Source of the DNA: Smittia aterrima
Lineage: Eukaryota > Arthropoda > Insecta > Diptera > Chironomidae
Length of the DNA: 64,000 nt
Assembly: GCA_033063855.1 (NCBI GenBank)
Contig: CP093831.1
Span: 8,990,001 to 9,054,000, forward strand
Reading direction: 5' to 3'
Shown: positions 1 through 9,984 of the stretch, piece after piece
How the letters are laid out: each line of letters begins with the position of its first letter
Numbering within the stretch: position 1 is the stretch's first letter
Translations under genes and position numbers: made by a program
Notes under the pieces: generated by a model
Database searches by the model: none
What the model saw: the letters and a program-made list of their open reading frames with translations, nothing else
Told to the model about the DNA's origin: nothing

Positions 1-147
1 CTGGCATTAGAAGCGCATAGAAGGTCATTGAAACGAGCAGTTGAGGAAAATTCATTCGAGATGCGTTGAATATCAATTAACGCTCATTTATTAAATTCCA
101 ATTAGAGGTTAAGCTAAAACTTATTTTATTACATTTTAAAACTTATT

Positions 148-250
148 CAGCTCTTAATTTTGTGTTCAAATTGTCAATAAAATCTTCTATTATTTCAAAG
201 TAAAAAGAGTTAGTTTTCATGTTTCTGGTTGTTCCTGATCATTGTGAAAA
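148..250 (-). pseudogene. decayed fragment of SLC26 STAS-domain end
   Basis: This stretch closely resembles the 3' end of the transporter gene about 0.9 kb away (around 1045-1140), including the sense of the helix that reads roughly DFIDSL in the intact gene. The match is interrupted by small insertions and has no usable frame. It is best read as the remnant of a partial tandem duplication of the SLC26 gene; the rest of that copy is either lost or outside the window. The first 147 bases show nothing I can name. Confidence 0.55.
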
Positions 251-475
251 AAAAACACGAAACATTCTCTTTCGATTAGAAGAGAAGGATTTTATGGCTT
301 TTTTTCGTGGCAAGTTGATGCTCTCTCGAGAACGCAAAGTCTCTTCACTTGCAATTGAAAGACTCTTCGACGAAGAGTTTTCCCTGCAGTAAATCGTTCA
401 CAAACTGCTGCATCTCTTGCTGCATTATCTCTAAAACTTTAGTCATCGACGAACGTTCTTTTAGGTCTCACGAGG

Positions 476-935
476 ATGTGGGCTCTCAAGTATTGTTTAT
501 CTGCATTTTTGATGATTCACGCATTCGTAAATATATATGGAACGGTGCATTTTGCGTTGAATTCAGGGTTCATCCATCTGAGTAACAGCTACCTTTTGTA
601 CGGATCAGGAGTTATAATTGGAAGATTGGCAAACGCAGATTACGTGCTTCAAGGAATTTACAAATCAAGGAACCACCATTTTGAACAAGCGATATTTTAT
701 TTGATTATTGCAATGATATCAACGACAGCTTACTATGGGTTTGACGGATATATAAATACTCCATTGTTTGGTGAGTCCAATGAAACAAGATTTAAATCGG
801 AAATATTTAACTTATTAAAAATATTTTCTAGCGATTGAGCTCGTCGTATGTTTTATCACGCTGTTCCTGGCTCTTGAAATCGAAGCAAATACTTTACAAC
901 AATCGAATGAGACCTTAATGTTTCAGACCACTTGA
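476..935 (+). CDS. small multi-pass membrane protein, unrecognised
   Basis: Two exons, 476-770 and 832-935, are joined by a 61-bp GT-AG intron (donor GTGAGT, acceptor TTTTCTAG). The product is about 132 residues. It starts with a hydrophobic segment that may be a signal anchor (WALKYCLSAFLMIHAF), then has a glycine-containing hydrophobic segment (LLYGSGVIIG), a third around FYLIIAMISTTAYY, and a fourth in exon 2 (ELVVCFITLFLALEI) before a polar NET-containing tail. Four short hydrophobic helices in 130 residues suggest a small membrane protein. I do not recognise the family. The start is the first ATG in the open frame; only non-ATG codons lie upstream in the same frame. The frame stays open across the splice, which supports a real gene. 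Confidence 0.6.
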
Positions 936-1024
936 ATAACAAATAGACAATTGTGCAATAACTAAATTTTAATTTATAATTATGAATGTTAACTTAAAGG
1001 TTAAGAAAAAATTTACAACAAAAC

Positions 1025-3020
1025 TTAAAAGTGATGGCTCTCAACTCCGTTTAATTTTGTAGTCAAACTGTCAATAAAATCTTCTAATATTTCAAAGTGT
1101 ATGAAAAGAGTTTTCATGTCTCGGTTGTTCCTCATCATCGTGTTGATGGGCTCTCTCTTCCAGTTCAGGAAATAAACTTTTTGACCAACAAGTTTTAAAT
1201 CTGCGATAAGAGATTTTATATTCTGCAAAACAAAAGGTGAAAATTCTGGTTCGAAGGCAGAAAAAAGTTCAATTCTTACATTGACTGCTGTTGTGTCGAT
1301 GAGGTTGACTGATTCGCCTCTTATAATAATCATTTTGGCTGTTGGATAAGTCAGAGCTCTTGAGAAGACTTTTAGCTTGAAATATTCCGCTGAGGAATAA
1401 ATCAAATCTTGATCAGGAGTGACAAGAAGAACTTCGACGTCTCTTATCTGGAAATTAAATAAAATTGAAATTATTTTCTTCTCAAATTTGTTTCAAACTC
1501 ACGTTAACTAAGTCGATCTCTATCTTAGGCCTTGATGTGTTGTAAAGTGTAAAGAGAACATTGATTCCAACTCCTACAAAGATTCCATAATCCAAACCCA
1601 ACCAAAGACTCACAAGAAATGTTCCAAGGAATGGAATCAACTCAAGTCGTCTCGTTCTATAAATTTCCGCTACATTTTTGAATTCCATCATCGTGAACAT
1701 GGCAGCGATGATGACAGCAGCTAACGATGTCTTTGGAATGTAGAAGAAAGTACTCGTGAGAACTCCTAAGACTAAGAGAACTACAGCGCCAGTAAAAACT
1801 CCACCAAGCGTCGTCTTAACTCCCGAAGCATGATTTACTGCCGATCGAGTGAACGATCCTGTGATAGGAACTGAAGTCACGAATGAAGAAGCGATGTTGC
1901 ACAAGCCTAAAGCCATCATCTCTTGAGTGACGTCAACAATTTTTCCCTTGCTGAATGATTTCGCTATTGCAACAGCTTCGATGATAGAGATCAAAGGAAT
2001 CGAAATGATTGATAAGCCCAAAGTGTTGACCATGTCAGTGAAGTTGTAAGTCTCGTTTTTGTGAACAGTTGAGAAAGGAGGAAGAGAGAAACTTGGAAAA
2101 CCCGAAGCAATTTCTCCTGTCAAAGCGAATGGTCGCATTCCGTTGATGTAGAAGAGATAAGAGATGAGAATCCCTCCAAAGACAATGATTGCATTTCGTG
2201 ATATCGAAAGATATCTAAGAAAAAGTGATTTCGGCTTTCGCTTAGCAATCCATCGAATTCCAACGAGCAAAGCTAATGAAGAAACTCCAAGTAACGTGTC
2301 GTAAAGCGTTGTCTCGTCGTAATGCTTTATCAATGTCTCCCACGATTCGATGAACTCACTCGACGATCCACTTTTGATTCCAAGAAGACGTCTCAACTGT
2401 CCGCTTGTGATTATCACTGTTGCCGCATTCATAAAACCCGTTATTGTTGGAGCCGAAAGAAATTGCATTAAGAAACCCAAATTGAAGAATCCAAAAATGA
2501 AAATTATCACTCCACTCAAGAAAGTTGTCAGAACTGCTAAATCAGCGTTCAACTTTGCAACGACTGTATAAGTCATAAGCGAAAGAATTGCTGTGGGTCC
2601 TGAAATGAAAATAACAATAAAAAACTACGGAAAGAGAAAAGAGTTTAAATTCAAACCAATTGTGATGTCTTTGCAACTGCCAAAAACAAAGTAAACAAAG
2701 CAGCCCATGAAACCAGCGTACAATCCATATTCCGTTGGAAGTCCCGCCAAGGCTGCGTCTGCTATTCCTTGAGGAATCACAGTCAAAGCGACAGTAAGTC
2801 CAGCGACAATATCAGGAAGAAGATAAGATTTTCTGTACTTTGGAAGCCATTCAGTGATTGGGAGTTTCTGGTAAAGACCTTGGACACTGCAAACTTTGTT
2901 GACCTTCCGAGATATCGAACTTGCAACGTCAGGCCATTTCTCATCATAATTTTCGTCTAAAACTGGTAAACAAGGATTATCTAAACAGCTTAGCTTGTTT
3001 TCAAATTTAATAATTGTCAA
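1025..3020 (-). CDS. SLC26/SulP-type sulfate (anion) transporter
   Basis: Predicted plasma-membrane anion exchanger of the SLC26 family, closest in feel to the sodium-independent sulfate transporter group (SLC26A11-like). Exons on the minus strand are 3020-2657, 2599-1503, 1447-1280 and 1222-1025, with introns of 55-57 bp. The N-terminal part carries the SulP signature around LTVALTVIPQGIADAALAG, and the DITIG|GPTAILS motif is completed exactly across the first splice. About ten hydrophobic helices follow, then VLLVTPDQDLIYSSAEYF leading into a C-terminal STAS domain (VNLIDTTAVN..., KSLIADLKLVGQKVYF). The 57-bp intron inside STAS is in frame and open, so it can be mistaken for coding sequence. 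Total is about 608 codons, normal for the family. The 5' limit is uncertain: the open frame at 3020 begins with TTG, so the true ATG probably lies in an upstream exon I could not place. Confidence 0.88.
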
Positions 3021-4002
3021 GTCACCGGTAAAACCATAAACAATTTATTTTTAGAGAAGACAACAACAATCTTATTGAAGTGGATCACCGTAGAATCCAA
3101 ATCAACATCAATCCGTAGACAAACGATTCGGACTTATCTTTACGAGTCTTCAAAAACGATAACAAGTGCGCCAGACGTTTAAACTTTTAATTGTGAAGTC
3201 TTAATTATCTTTATATTGCTCAAAGATGTTTCACGTGAGTTGTATCTTATAAACAATGGAAACCAAAAATTTTAAACTCACTGCATTCATTTGAATTATT
3301 CATTTCGGGACTTTTTTTACACACAAATAAATACTTGTTTTTGCTCTCCTATTAACGAAGCTTGTCGCGCAAAGGTAAATCGGCAACTGACAGCCTATTT
3401 TGTTAGTAACGCTTTAATAATTCGTTTTGTTTCAAGTGGTTGTTGGGATTTTTATCAGAAAAACAAAAATTAAACAACGACTCTACTGTTTTATTTCGAA
3501 AATGAGAAGCCCTTCAAGTATTTTGAGAAGTATCTTTCAATGAACGATTAGATAAGGAAACGTTATAAGCTTTTGATGAAGAAAGTAAATACTCATCAAA
3601 CTAATTACTTAAGTCGAGTGTAAATCTTGTTATACAAATTACTTTGTCGCGCGCCGAAGAAATAAAAGAAACAATGAAAAAGCTCTAAAATTGACAAATA
3701 TTAATCTGAGACAAATTAGTTAACGCTAATTTGTCTGGAACAGATGTTGATGCCCTCTTTATTAATAAGTCGGAAAGGCAAGAATTCTGCCAATTTGATC
3801 GTCGATCGATTTCTTGGAAATTATCTGAAATATTAGTTTAAAGAAATTCGCTTAAAATTGAAGTTCTTCACAGATGTTTCTTTCGTTTGTTCAATTTAAA
3901 TAAACATTTGAAGTATCGAAACAGAAGCTCTTCGGCTTTCTTGAAAATTGGCACAAAAACTTTTCCATAAACGTTTGATAACTTGTCTAATTCAGTCGCA
4001 AA
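3021..4002. other. intergenic, SLC26 5' flank and TIL cluster 5' flank
   Basis: No convincing coding frame. It lies between the divergent SLC26 gene and the first TIL gene and must hold both promoters, and possibly the missing first SLC26 exon. AT-rich, with no obvious repeat. Confidence 0.5.
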
Positions 4003-4465
4003 ATGAAGACTTTCGTTACTTTTTTCTTCACGATCATCGCAGTGATTAGTAAGATCTTAAAATAATTAAAAATGTTTCATTTTATATTTTAAATTCACAG
4101 TCTGCAGTGCTTCAGCACAAGATGTTGCTCAAGTTGCCATTGATGATACAGCAAGAGGCGCAGATAATTGCTTATGTGGCGCAGATGAAATCTATGGTCT
4201 AGATATAGAATGCATTTGCAGAGGTTCAGTTCCAATTTGTTTACCCCGACCTGCATTTCTCGGATGTCATTGCTTGTTTGGATACGTAAGAGCTTACAGC
4301 AATGGACCGTGTATTCCAGGAAAGTATTGCGCAGTCGTTTGTCCTGACAGACAAACCATCGATCCAGCTGAACCTGGGGTGCAAATTATTACGCCCGATA
4401 TTATCATCGTTCCAGTTGAAGGTCCGATCTCAAGTGCAGATGCCGAAATCGAAGTTGCTGGTTAA
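4003..4465 (+). CDS. secreted single-domain TIL-like cysteine-rich protein (copy A)
   Basis: Exon 1 (4003-4048) encodes a signal peptide (MKTFVTFFFTIIAVI) and exon 2 (4101-4465) the mature protein; the 52-bp intron is in phase 1. The mature part carries one eight-cysteine module ending in the family hallmark CxC-x-GYVRAYSNGPCIPGKYC. That resembles the C-terminal half of TIL (trypsin-inhibitor-like) domains, which normally have ten cysteines. After the module comes a cysteine-free acidic tail rich in Pro, Ile and Val. TIL proteins are often secreted protease inhibitors; inhibition is inferred here, since the reactive loop is not conserved enough to call. It is nearly identical to the copy at 5851 (same tail and 5' region), so the two are recent duplicates. 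Confidence 0.85.
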
Positions 4466-4609
4466 TGATCTTCAACTTTTACAGAATTTATTGAAAAAAA
4501 TTATTTCTGAATAAATTCAATTTTTTGAAGACAGATTTCGCATTTGTTGCATTTCATTAAAAAAAAAATTAGTTAAAATTGACGCGTTTTAAAATTGATT
4601 CTTTACGGA

Positions 4610-4925
4610 AACCTCAAAAAGCTATCGTTTAAAAGCTTCGAGATAAAGCAATTTGCACATTTAAATTCACAAAAGCAGATGTTGCTCCCGTTTGTTCTAT
4701 ATAACTCATACATTTAAAGGGTTTGGAAGAAAAACAGCCTTTCAAAGGATTGCCACGAAATCTTTTTACTACTTTCCGATATTTTTTTGCATAATATTTT
4801 GTGATGTAGATGGTAACAAACAACCGATCTTTGTCGAACATCTGATAGAAAGATGAATAAAATTTCTTTGTATTACTGAACTTGCATTTCGAAAGGTTAC
4901 ATGGATTTGTGCTTTAGTGAATTAC
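4610..4925 (+). pseudogene. TIL gene ghost 1: 5' flank fused to 3' flank
   Basis: The left part (about 4610-4800) matches the promoter region shared by the TIL genes (the run around ACTCATACATTTAAAG and GATTGCCACGAAATC). At about 4800 it switches directly to sequence otherwise found just downstream of the two-domain TIL genes (GATGGTAACAAAC..., TTTCTTTGTATTACTGAAC). The whole gene body between the flanks is missing. This looks like an internal deletion that removed a complete paralogue. Confidence 0.6.
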
Positions 4926-4983
4926 AGAAGTTCAAATTTTTATTGGATTCAAATTTAGTCATTTGATACAGTTAAAGCATAGA

Positions 4984-5356
4984 TCATTCAACGATCTCTA
5001 TGGGTGTCTCGTCTCCTCCTGTTGCGCCTCCTGAACCTCCTGTTGCGCCACCTGAATCTCCCTCTATGGGTGTCTCGCCTCCTTCTGTTGCGCCACCTGA
5101 ATCTCCTGTTAAGTCTCTTAATAAACCAAAGATTGCTTCTAATAGTGCCCTAACGATTTCCAAAAGCATTTCGCCAACTCCTCCTACTGTCACCAACTTC
5201 TGATTATCCTCAACTACTCTAATAAAATGATATCCAGAAGTTGAAGCTTATTGAATTTAGAAAATAATTTGGTTTAGGGATTTTAAATAAAATTTTGAGA
5301 AGAAACTAACCTGTGATCGGAATGATCACGAATAAGATGACAACGAGAAACCTCAT
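4984..5356 (-). CDS. small secreted glycine/threonine-rich protein with internal repeats
   Basis: Exon 1 (5356-5311) encodes MRFLVVILFVIIPITG, a clean signal peptide. Exon 2 (about 5216-4984) encodes an amphipathic stretch (EMLLEIVRALLEAIFGLL) and a tail built of imperfect repeats of GDSGGAT(E/G)GGETPIE. Two acceptor AGs three bases apart at 5214-5218 both keep the frame, so the first mature residue may vary. The product is about 90 residues with no cysteines. It lies antisense between two TIL genes and is unrelated to them. The amphipathic helix plus Gly/Ser repeats recall secreted peptides or mucin-like structural peptides; I do not recognise a family. The opposite strand is also open and proline-rich but lacks splice and signal features, so the minus strand is preferred. 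Confidence 0.6.
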
Positions 5357-5757
5357 TTCAGATTGACTTGTAAAAACTTTCCTTGAATTGAACTGATGAC
5401 AAAAATTTCGAGAAGCGGCTTTTTATACCAGTTTCCCATTGCTCAAAGAGCTTTTTTCTCAGAGAATATTTCGTTTTGGAAAGTCGCTTCCAGATCGAAT
5501 TGGGGCAGAACTTCGTTTAAATTACTAATTTTAAAAATGATTTAGGCCGTTTCTTTAATAAATCAGTGTAGTTGTAATAATTTTTGAAAAGTTTTGCACT
5601 GTGGTAACGACACTTTAAATTAGTTTACTGAAAGAAAACTTTTATTTACTTTGATATTAAAAGCTATAGTTTGAAAGCTTCGAGATAAGGCAAATTCACT
5701 AAAGCTGCTTTAGTAAAGTCATTGTTTTTTTTTATTTAACTCATACATTTGAAGTCT

Positions 5758-5765
5758 TATAAAAT
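5758..5765 (+). promoter_or_regulatory. TATA-like element of TIL copy B
   Basis: TATAAAAT lies 93 bases upstream of the ATG at 5851, after a block (ACTCATACATTT, AAGTCT) repeated in front of five paralogous copies in this cluster. Confidence 0.5.
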
Positions 5766-5850
5766 ATATTGGAAGAAAAAAAGCCTACCAACGAATTGCC
5801 CCGAAATCTCTTTCAATATTCTCCGATATTTTGTCTATCTCAGTCGCAAA

Positions 5851-6333
5851 ATGAAGACTTTCGTTACTTGTTTCTTCACGATAATCGCAGCGATTAGTAA
5901 GTTCTTGAAATAATTTAAAGTGTCTCATTTTTAATTTCAAATAACAGTCTGCAGTGCTTCAGCACAAGATGTTGCTCAAGTTGCCATTGATGATACCGCA
6001 AGAGGCGCAGATAATTGTTTATGTGGCGCAGATGAACTCTATGGCCTAGGAACAGAATGTCAATGCAGAAATTCATTTGTCCTTTGTCCTCGCCAAATCC
6101 CATTTCTCGGATGTCATTGCTTGCCTGGATACGTAAGAGCTCACAGCAATGGACCGTGTATTCCGAAAAAGTATTGCGCAATCGTTTGTCCTGACAGAAT
6201 GCTTACAATCGCTCCTGAGCCAATTTTTACCATCGATCCAGTTGAACCTGGGGTGCATATTATTACGCCTGATATTATCATCGTTCCAGTTGAAACTCCG
6301 ATCTCAAGTGCAGATCCCGAAGTTGCTGCTTAA
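5851..6333 (+). CDS. secreted single-domain TIL-like cysteine-rich protein (copy B)
   Basis: Exon 1 (5851-5896) encodes signal peptide MKTFVTCFFTIIAAI and exon 2 (5948-6333) the rest, with a 51-bp intron in phase 1. The mature N-terminus (SAQDVAQVAIDDTARGAD) is identical to copy A. The cysteine module ends GYVRAHSNGPCIPKKYC and is followed by a cysteine-free tail that carries a short extra segment (around MLTIAPEPIFTIDP) compared with copy A. Secretion is strongly predicted. A protease-inhibitor role is only inferred from the TIL resemblance. With copy A it forms the one-domain, long-tail subfamily. Confidence 0.85.
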
Positions 6334-6599
6334 TAATCTTCAACATTTACAGAATTTATTGAAAATTATTTCTAAACAAACTCAGTTTTCTGAAAACAGA
6401 TTTCGCATTTACTGCATTTTAATTAAAGATTTTTTAGTTAAAAAAGTGACATGTTTCAACTATATATTTCTTTTTGATTTTGCAGCTGAAATAATAAAAT
6501 TCTATACCAAAACTTCTAAAAGCTATCGTTTGAAAGCTTCGAGATAAGACAAATTCACTAAAGCAGATGTTTTTTTTTAAACTCATACATTTAAAGTCT

Positions 6600-6608
6600 T
6601 ATAAAATA
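6600..6608 (+). promoter_or_regulatory. TATA-like element of the truncated TIL copy
   Basis: TATAAAATA, 93 bases before the ATG at 6693, at the same spacing as in the neighbouring copies. The promoter survives although the gene it serves is truncated. Confidence 0.45.
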
Positions 6609-6692
6609 TATTGGAAGAAGAAAATCCTATCAAAGAATTGCCACGATACCATTTTCAATATTCTCCGATATTTTGTATATCCCAGTCACAAA

Positions 6693-7140
6693 ATGAGGAC
6701 TTTTGTTCTTTTCTTCTTCACGATTATCGCAGCAATTAGTAAGTTCTCATAATAAATTTTAGAAACTAATTTCAAAATTAATATTTACAGTTTACAGTGA
6801 GACAGCTCAAGATTTAGTGGCGTGTCGACCTCCTTGTTAGCTGCGTTAACTGTTGTCATCAAGTAAAATTCGGAAGAAAACTACCGGCATTCAAGATGTA
6901 CTGCACCAGCAGTCGAGCCGAGCGACCTTTTCTAAAACCTGGTCGTCAATATTTAACACAGAAAATCTTATAAATAAAATTATTTGTGAATCTATTTTAT
7001 AATTCCCTCAAGACAGATTCAGAATCTGAGATTCTGGAATTCTTGCATTTCATTAGAGCGTTTCAATTTTAAACTTCTTTTTTGAGTTTGCAGCTGAAAT
7101 AATAAAATTCGTTTTTATTCTTTGATCAGACTTCTACATA
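6693..7140 (+). pseudogene. truncated, chimeric TIL gene (copy C)
   Basis: Exon 1 (6693-6738) and the start of exon 2 (6791-6840) are intact and encode a signal peptide plus about 12 mature residues, then stop at TAG 6838-6840 shortly after ACRPPC. That motif corresponds to VACRPPNPP inside the two-domain copies, so the region before the fourth cysteine is also missing. The sequence after the stop (from about 6955) matches the 3' flank of the gene at 14670 on the far side of the pickpocket block. The locus is therefore a 5' end from one subfamily joined to a 3' end from another. A 31-residue peptide could still be made, but pseudogene is the better reading. Confidence 0.7.
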
Positions 7141-7369
7141 TAATAAAATTTCAACTCTTTTTTTTGCTGATCTCATTTCCAGGTGAAAGATGTTTGTTCA
7201 ACTCAAACTTTAAATTCGAAGAAAAGTTCTAATTTTTAAAAGGCGATAAATATGTTTTACCGAAGAGAAAGGATCTTCTAATTTGAAAGTTTAGTGAAAG
7301 CTCAAAGATAAGCCAAACTTCACTCAACGCTGCCATCTTTTAGAAAAATCACTCCAAAATCTCCGAAAG

Positions 7370-7690
7370 CTATCGATATTTCGCTTGAGAGCTTCGAGAT
7401 AAAACCAATTCACAAAAACAGATGTTGCTCTCGTTTGTTTTATAGAACTCACACATTTGAAAAGTTTGGAGAAAAAACAGCCTATCAAAGCATTAAACGA
7501 GAGATCCAGTTAAATCGATGATAATAATAGATTTATCATTTCACTTCTTTGGAGTCAGAATCTTTTGTGACGTAAATGGTAACAAATTTCTGTCGAACAT
7601 CTGAGAGAGAGTGAATAAATTTTCTTTGTATTACTGAACTTGCATTTCCAAATGTTTTTGCTTTATGTGAATCCTTGTTCATTTTTTGGT
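7370..7690 (+). pseudogene. TIL gene ghost 2: 5' flank fused to terminal codons
   Basis: About 7370-7498 is the shared upstream block (GCTTCGAGATAAA..., CAGATGTTGCT...). At about 7501 it jumps into the last codons and 3' flank of the two-domain type (GATCCAGTTAAATCGATGA, equivalent to 8523-8541). The whole coding region between them is absent. It is the second independent ghost, with a breakpoint different from the one near 4800. Confidence 0.6.
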
Positions 7691-7953
7691 TCACAAACAT
7701 CCAGTTGAAACTTCGATACCATTTAGTTCGAGTCAAACTTTATATTCGGGGAAAGTTCCACAGAAAAACCTTCGAAAGCTTCCAGATTCGAATGAAATAC
7801 AATCAAGACGATTTATTATTATTTTAAAACGCCATTATTTTTGCAGACGTCGTCTGAGACATTGCTTGAGAGCTTCAAGTTGAAGCAAATTTACTAAAGC
7901 AGATGTTGTTTTTGTTTGTTTAGTTAAACTCATACATTTAAAGTTTAAAGTCT

Positions 7954-7960
7954 TATAAAA
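7954..7960 (+). promoter_or_regulatory. TATA-like element of TIL copy D
   Basis: TATAAAA preceded by TTTAAAGTTTAAAGTC, 93 bases upstream of the ATG at 8047. The same block precedes copies E and F. Confidence 0.5.
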
Positions 7961-8046
7961 TATATTCGTAGAAGAAAAGGCTATTAAAGAGCTGCCACGA
8001 AATCGTTTACACTACTTTCGGATATTTTACTTAACTCAGTCGCAAA

Positions 8047-8535
8047 ATGAAGAACTTTATTATTTTTTCTTGCACGATTATCGCAGCGATTTGTAAGTTC
8101 TTAAAATATTTACTTTAAGAAACTAATTTTTTTATAAATTAAATAGTTAGCAGGGCAACAGCTCAAGACTGTGCAGCTGGTGAATTTTATGGACCAGGAA
8201 TGGACTGCGGAGACTGCAGCAATTACAAATTAATTCGTTGTCTTCCCGCAAATCCACCAATCGTTGGATGTTATTGCAATATTGATTATATCAGAGAATA
8301 TCCTGAAGGTCCTTGCATTCCAAAGGAAAATTGTCCAGTTACGTGTGGCGATGGAGAGATTTTTAAACCCAGAGGAACTAATTGTCCAAATTGCGAGAAC
8401 CACACTTACGTGAGATGTGCTGAATTAGAAGTTCCTGATTGCTACTGTCAAGAAGGATTCATCAGAGCTTATGATGGAGGTCCTTGCATCCCTTTGAAAT
8501 CTTGTCCTCGTAAATGTAAACATAGATCCAGTTAA
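8047..8535 (+). CDS. secreted two-domain TIL-like protein (copy D)
   Basis: Exon 1 (8047-8092) gives signal peptide MKNFIIFSCTIIAAI and exon 2 (8147-8535) two tandem eight-cysteine modules, with a 54-bp phase-1 intron. Module 1 runs from CAAGEFYGPGMDCGDC to GPCIPKENC; module 2 from TCGDGEIFKPRGTNC to GPCIPLKSC. A short basic tail follows (RKCKHRSS). Each module has the spacing C-x7-10-C-x2-C-x7-9-C-x7-9-CxC-x11-C-x5-C, that is, TIL with one disulfide fewer. An N-x-T site (NHT) in module 2 may be glycosylated. It is almost identical to copy E, from a very recent duplication. Extracellular protease inhibition is plausible but unproven. Confidence 0.86.
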
Positions 8536-8931
8536 ATCAATGATAGTAATCGATTTATCATTTCACTTATTTGGAGTCAGAATCTTTTGTGCCGTAAATG
8601 GTAACAAATTTCTGTCGAACATTTGATTGATGAATAAATTTTCTTTGTATTACTGAACTTGCATTTCCAAATGTTTTTGCTTTATGTGAAGCCTTGTTCA
8701 TTTTTGGTTCACAAACATCCAGTTGGAGATAGTTCTATGAAAACCTTCGAAAGCTTCCAGATTCGAATGAAATACAATTAAGTTGATTTTTTATTATTGT
8801 AAAACGTAATTTTTTTGCAGACATCGTCTGAGATATGATATTGCTTGAGAGCTTCAATTTGCGCTATTTCTATAAAGCAGATGTTGTTTTTGTCTGTTTG
8901 GTAAAACTCATACATTTAAAGTTTAAAGTCT

Positions 8932-8938
8932 TATAAAA
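8932..8938 (+). promoter_or_regulatory. TATA-like element of TIL copy E
   Basis: TATAAAA in the shared upstream block, 93 bases before the ATG at 9025. Confidence 0.5.
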
Positions 8939-9024
8939 TATATTCGAAGAAGAAAAGGCTATTAAAGAGTTGCCACGAAATCGTTTTCACTACTTTCCGA
9001 TATTTTACCTAACTCAGTCGCAAA

Positions 9025-9515
9025 ATGAAGAACTTTATTATTTTTTCTTGCACGATTATCGCAGCGATTTGTAAGTTCTTAAAATATTTAAGAAATATCT
9101 TTTAGAAACTAATTTTAAATTCACAGTTAGCAGGGCGACAGCTCAAGACTGTGCAGCTGGTGAATTTTATGGAGGAGGAATGGACTGCGGAGACTGCAGC
9201 AATTACAAGTTAGTTCTGTGTCTTCCCGCAAATCCACCAATCGTTGGGTGTTATTGTATTGCTGATTATGTCAGAGAATATCCTGGAGGTCCTTGCATTC
9301 CAAAGGAAAATTGTCCAGTTACGTGTGGCGATGGAGAGATTTTTAAGCCCAGAGGAACTAATTGCCCAAATTGCGAGAACCACACTTACGTGAGATGTGC
9401 TGAATTAGAAGTTCCTGATTGCTACTGTCAAGAAGGATTCATCAGAGCTTATGATGGAGGTCCTTGCATCCCTTTGAAATCTTGTCCTCGTAAATGTAAA
9501 CATAGATCCAGTTAA
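9025..9515 (+). CDS. secreted two-domain TIL-like protein (copy E)
   Basis: Exons 9025-9070 and 9127-9515. The architecture is the same as copy D: signal peptide, module 1 (MDCGDCSNYKLVLC...GPCIPKENC), module 2 (TNCPNCENHTYVRC...GPCIPLKSC) and a KCKHRSS tail. Differences from copy D cluster in module 1, mainly the residues before the CxC and in the following loop (CIADYVREYPGG here, CNIDYIREYPEG in D). Module 2 and the 3' flank are almost unchanged. This pattern suggests either relaxed or diversifying change in module 1 or gene conversion of the 3' half. Confidence 0.86.
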
Positions 9516-9891
9516 ATCGATGATAGTAATCGATTTATCATTCCACTTCTTTGGAGTCAGAATCTTTTGTGCCGTAAATGGTAACAAACTTCTGTCGACC
9601 ATTTGATTGATGAATAAATTTTCTTTGTATTACTGAACTTGTATTTTCAAATGGTTTTGCTTTATGTGAATCCTTGTTCCTTTTTTGGTTCACAAACATC
9701 CAGTTGAAACTTCGATACCATTTAGTTCCAGATTCGAATGAAATACAATTGAGTTGATTTATTATTTTAAATAATAAAATTATTTTTGAAGCTGAGATAT
9801 TGCTTGAGAGCTTCAAGTTGACACAAATTCACTAAAGCAGATGTTGTTTTTGTTTATTTAGTAAAACTCATACATTTAAAGTTTAAAGTCT

Positions 9892-9898
9892 TATAAAA
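9892..9898 (+). promoter_or_regulatory. TATA-like element of TIL copy F
   Basis: TATAAAA in the shared upstream block, 93 bases before the ATG at 9985. Confidence 0.5.
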
Positions 9899-9984
9899 TA
9901 TATTCGAAGAAGAAAAGGCTATTAAAGAGTTGCCACGAAATCTTTTTTAATATTCTCTGATATTTTGTCTAACTCAGTCGCAAA

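Noticed and set aside
1223..1279. Reading the STAS-domain intron as coding
   Set aside because: The 57-bp segment is open and in frame, but it has GTAAGA and TTTTGCAG ends, and removing it restores the usual STAS spacing.
3291..3473. 60-codon plus-strand frame
   Set aside because: Starts with TTG, no signal peptide or splice sites, low-complexity AT context.
5000..5203. Plus-strand proline-rich frame (GVSSPPVAPPEPPVAPPESP)
   Set aside because: It is the exact reverse of the Gly-rich secreted peptide exon; only the minus strand has a signal peptide exon, splice sites and a start.
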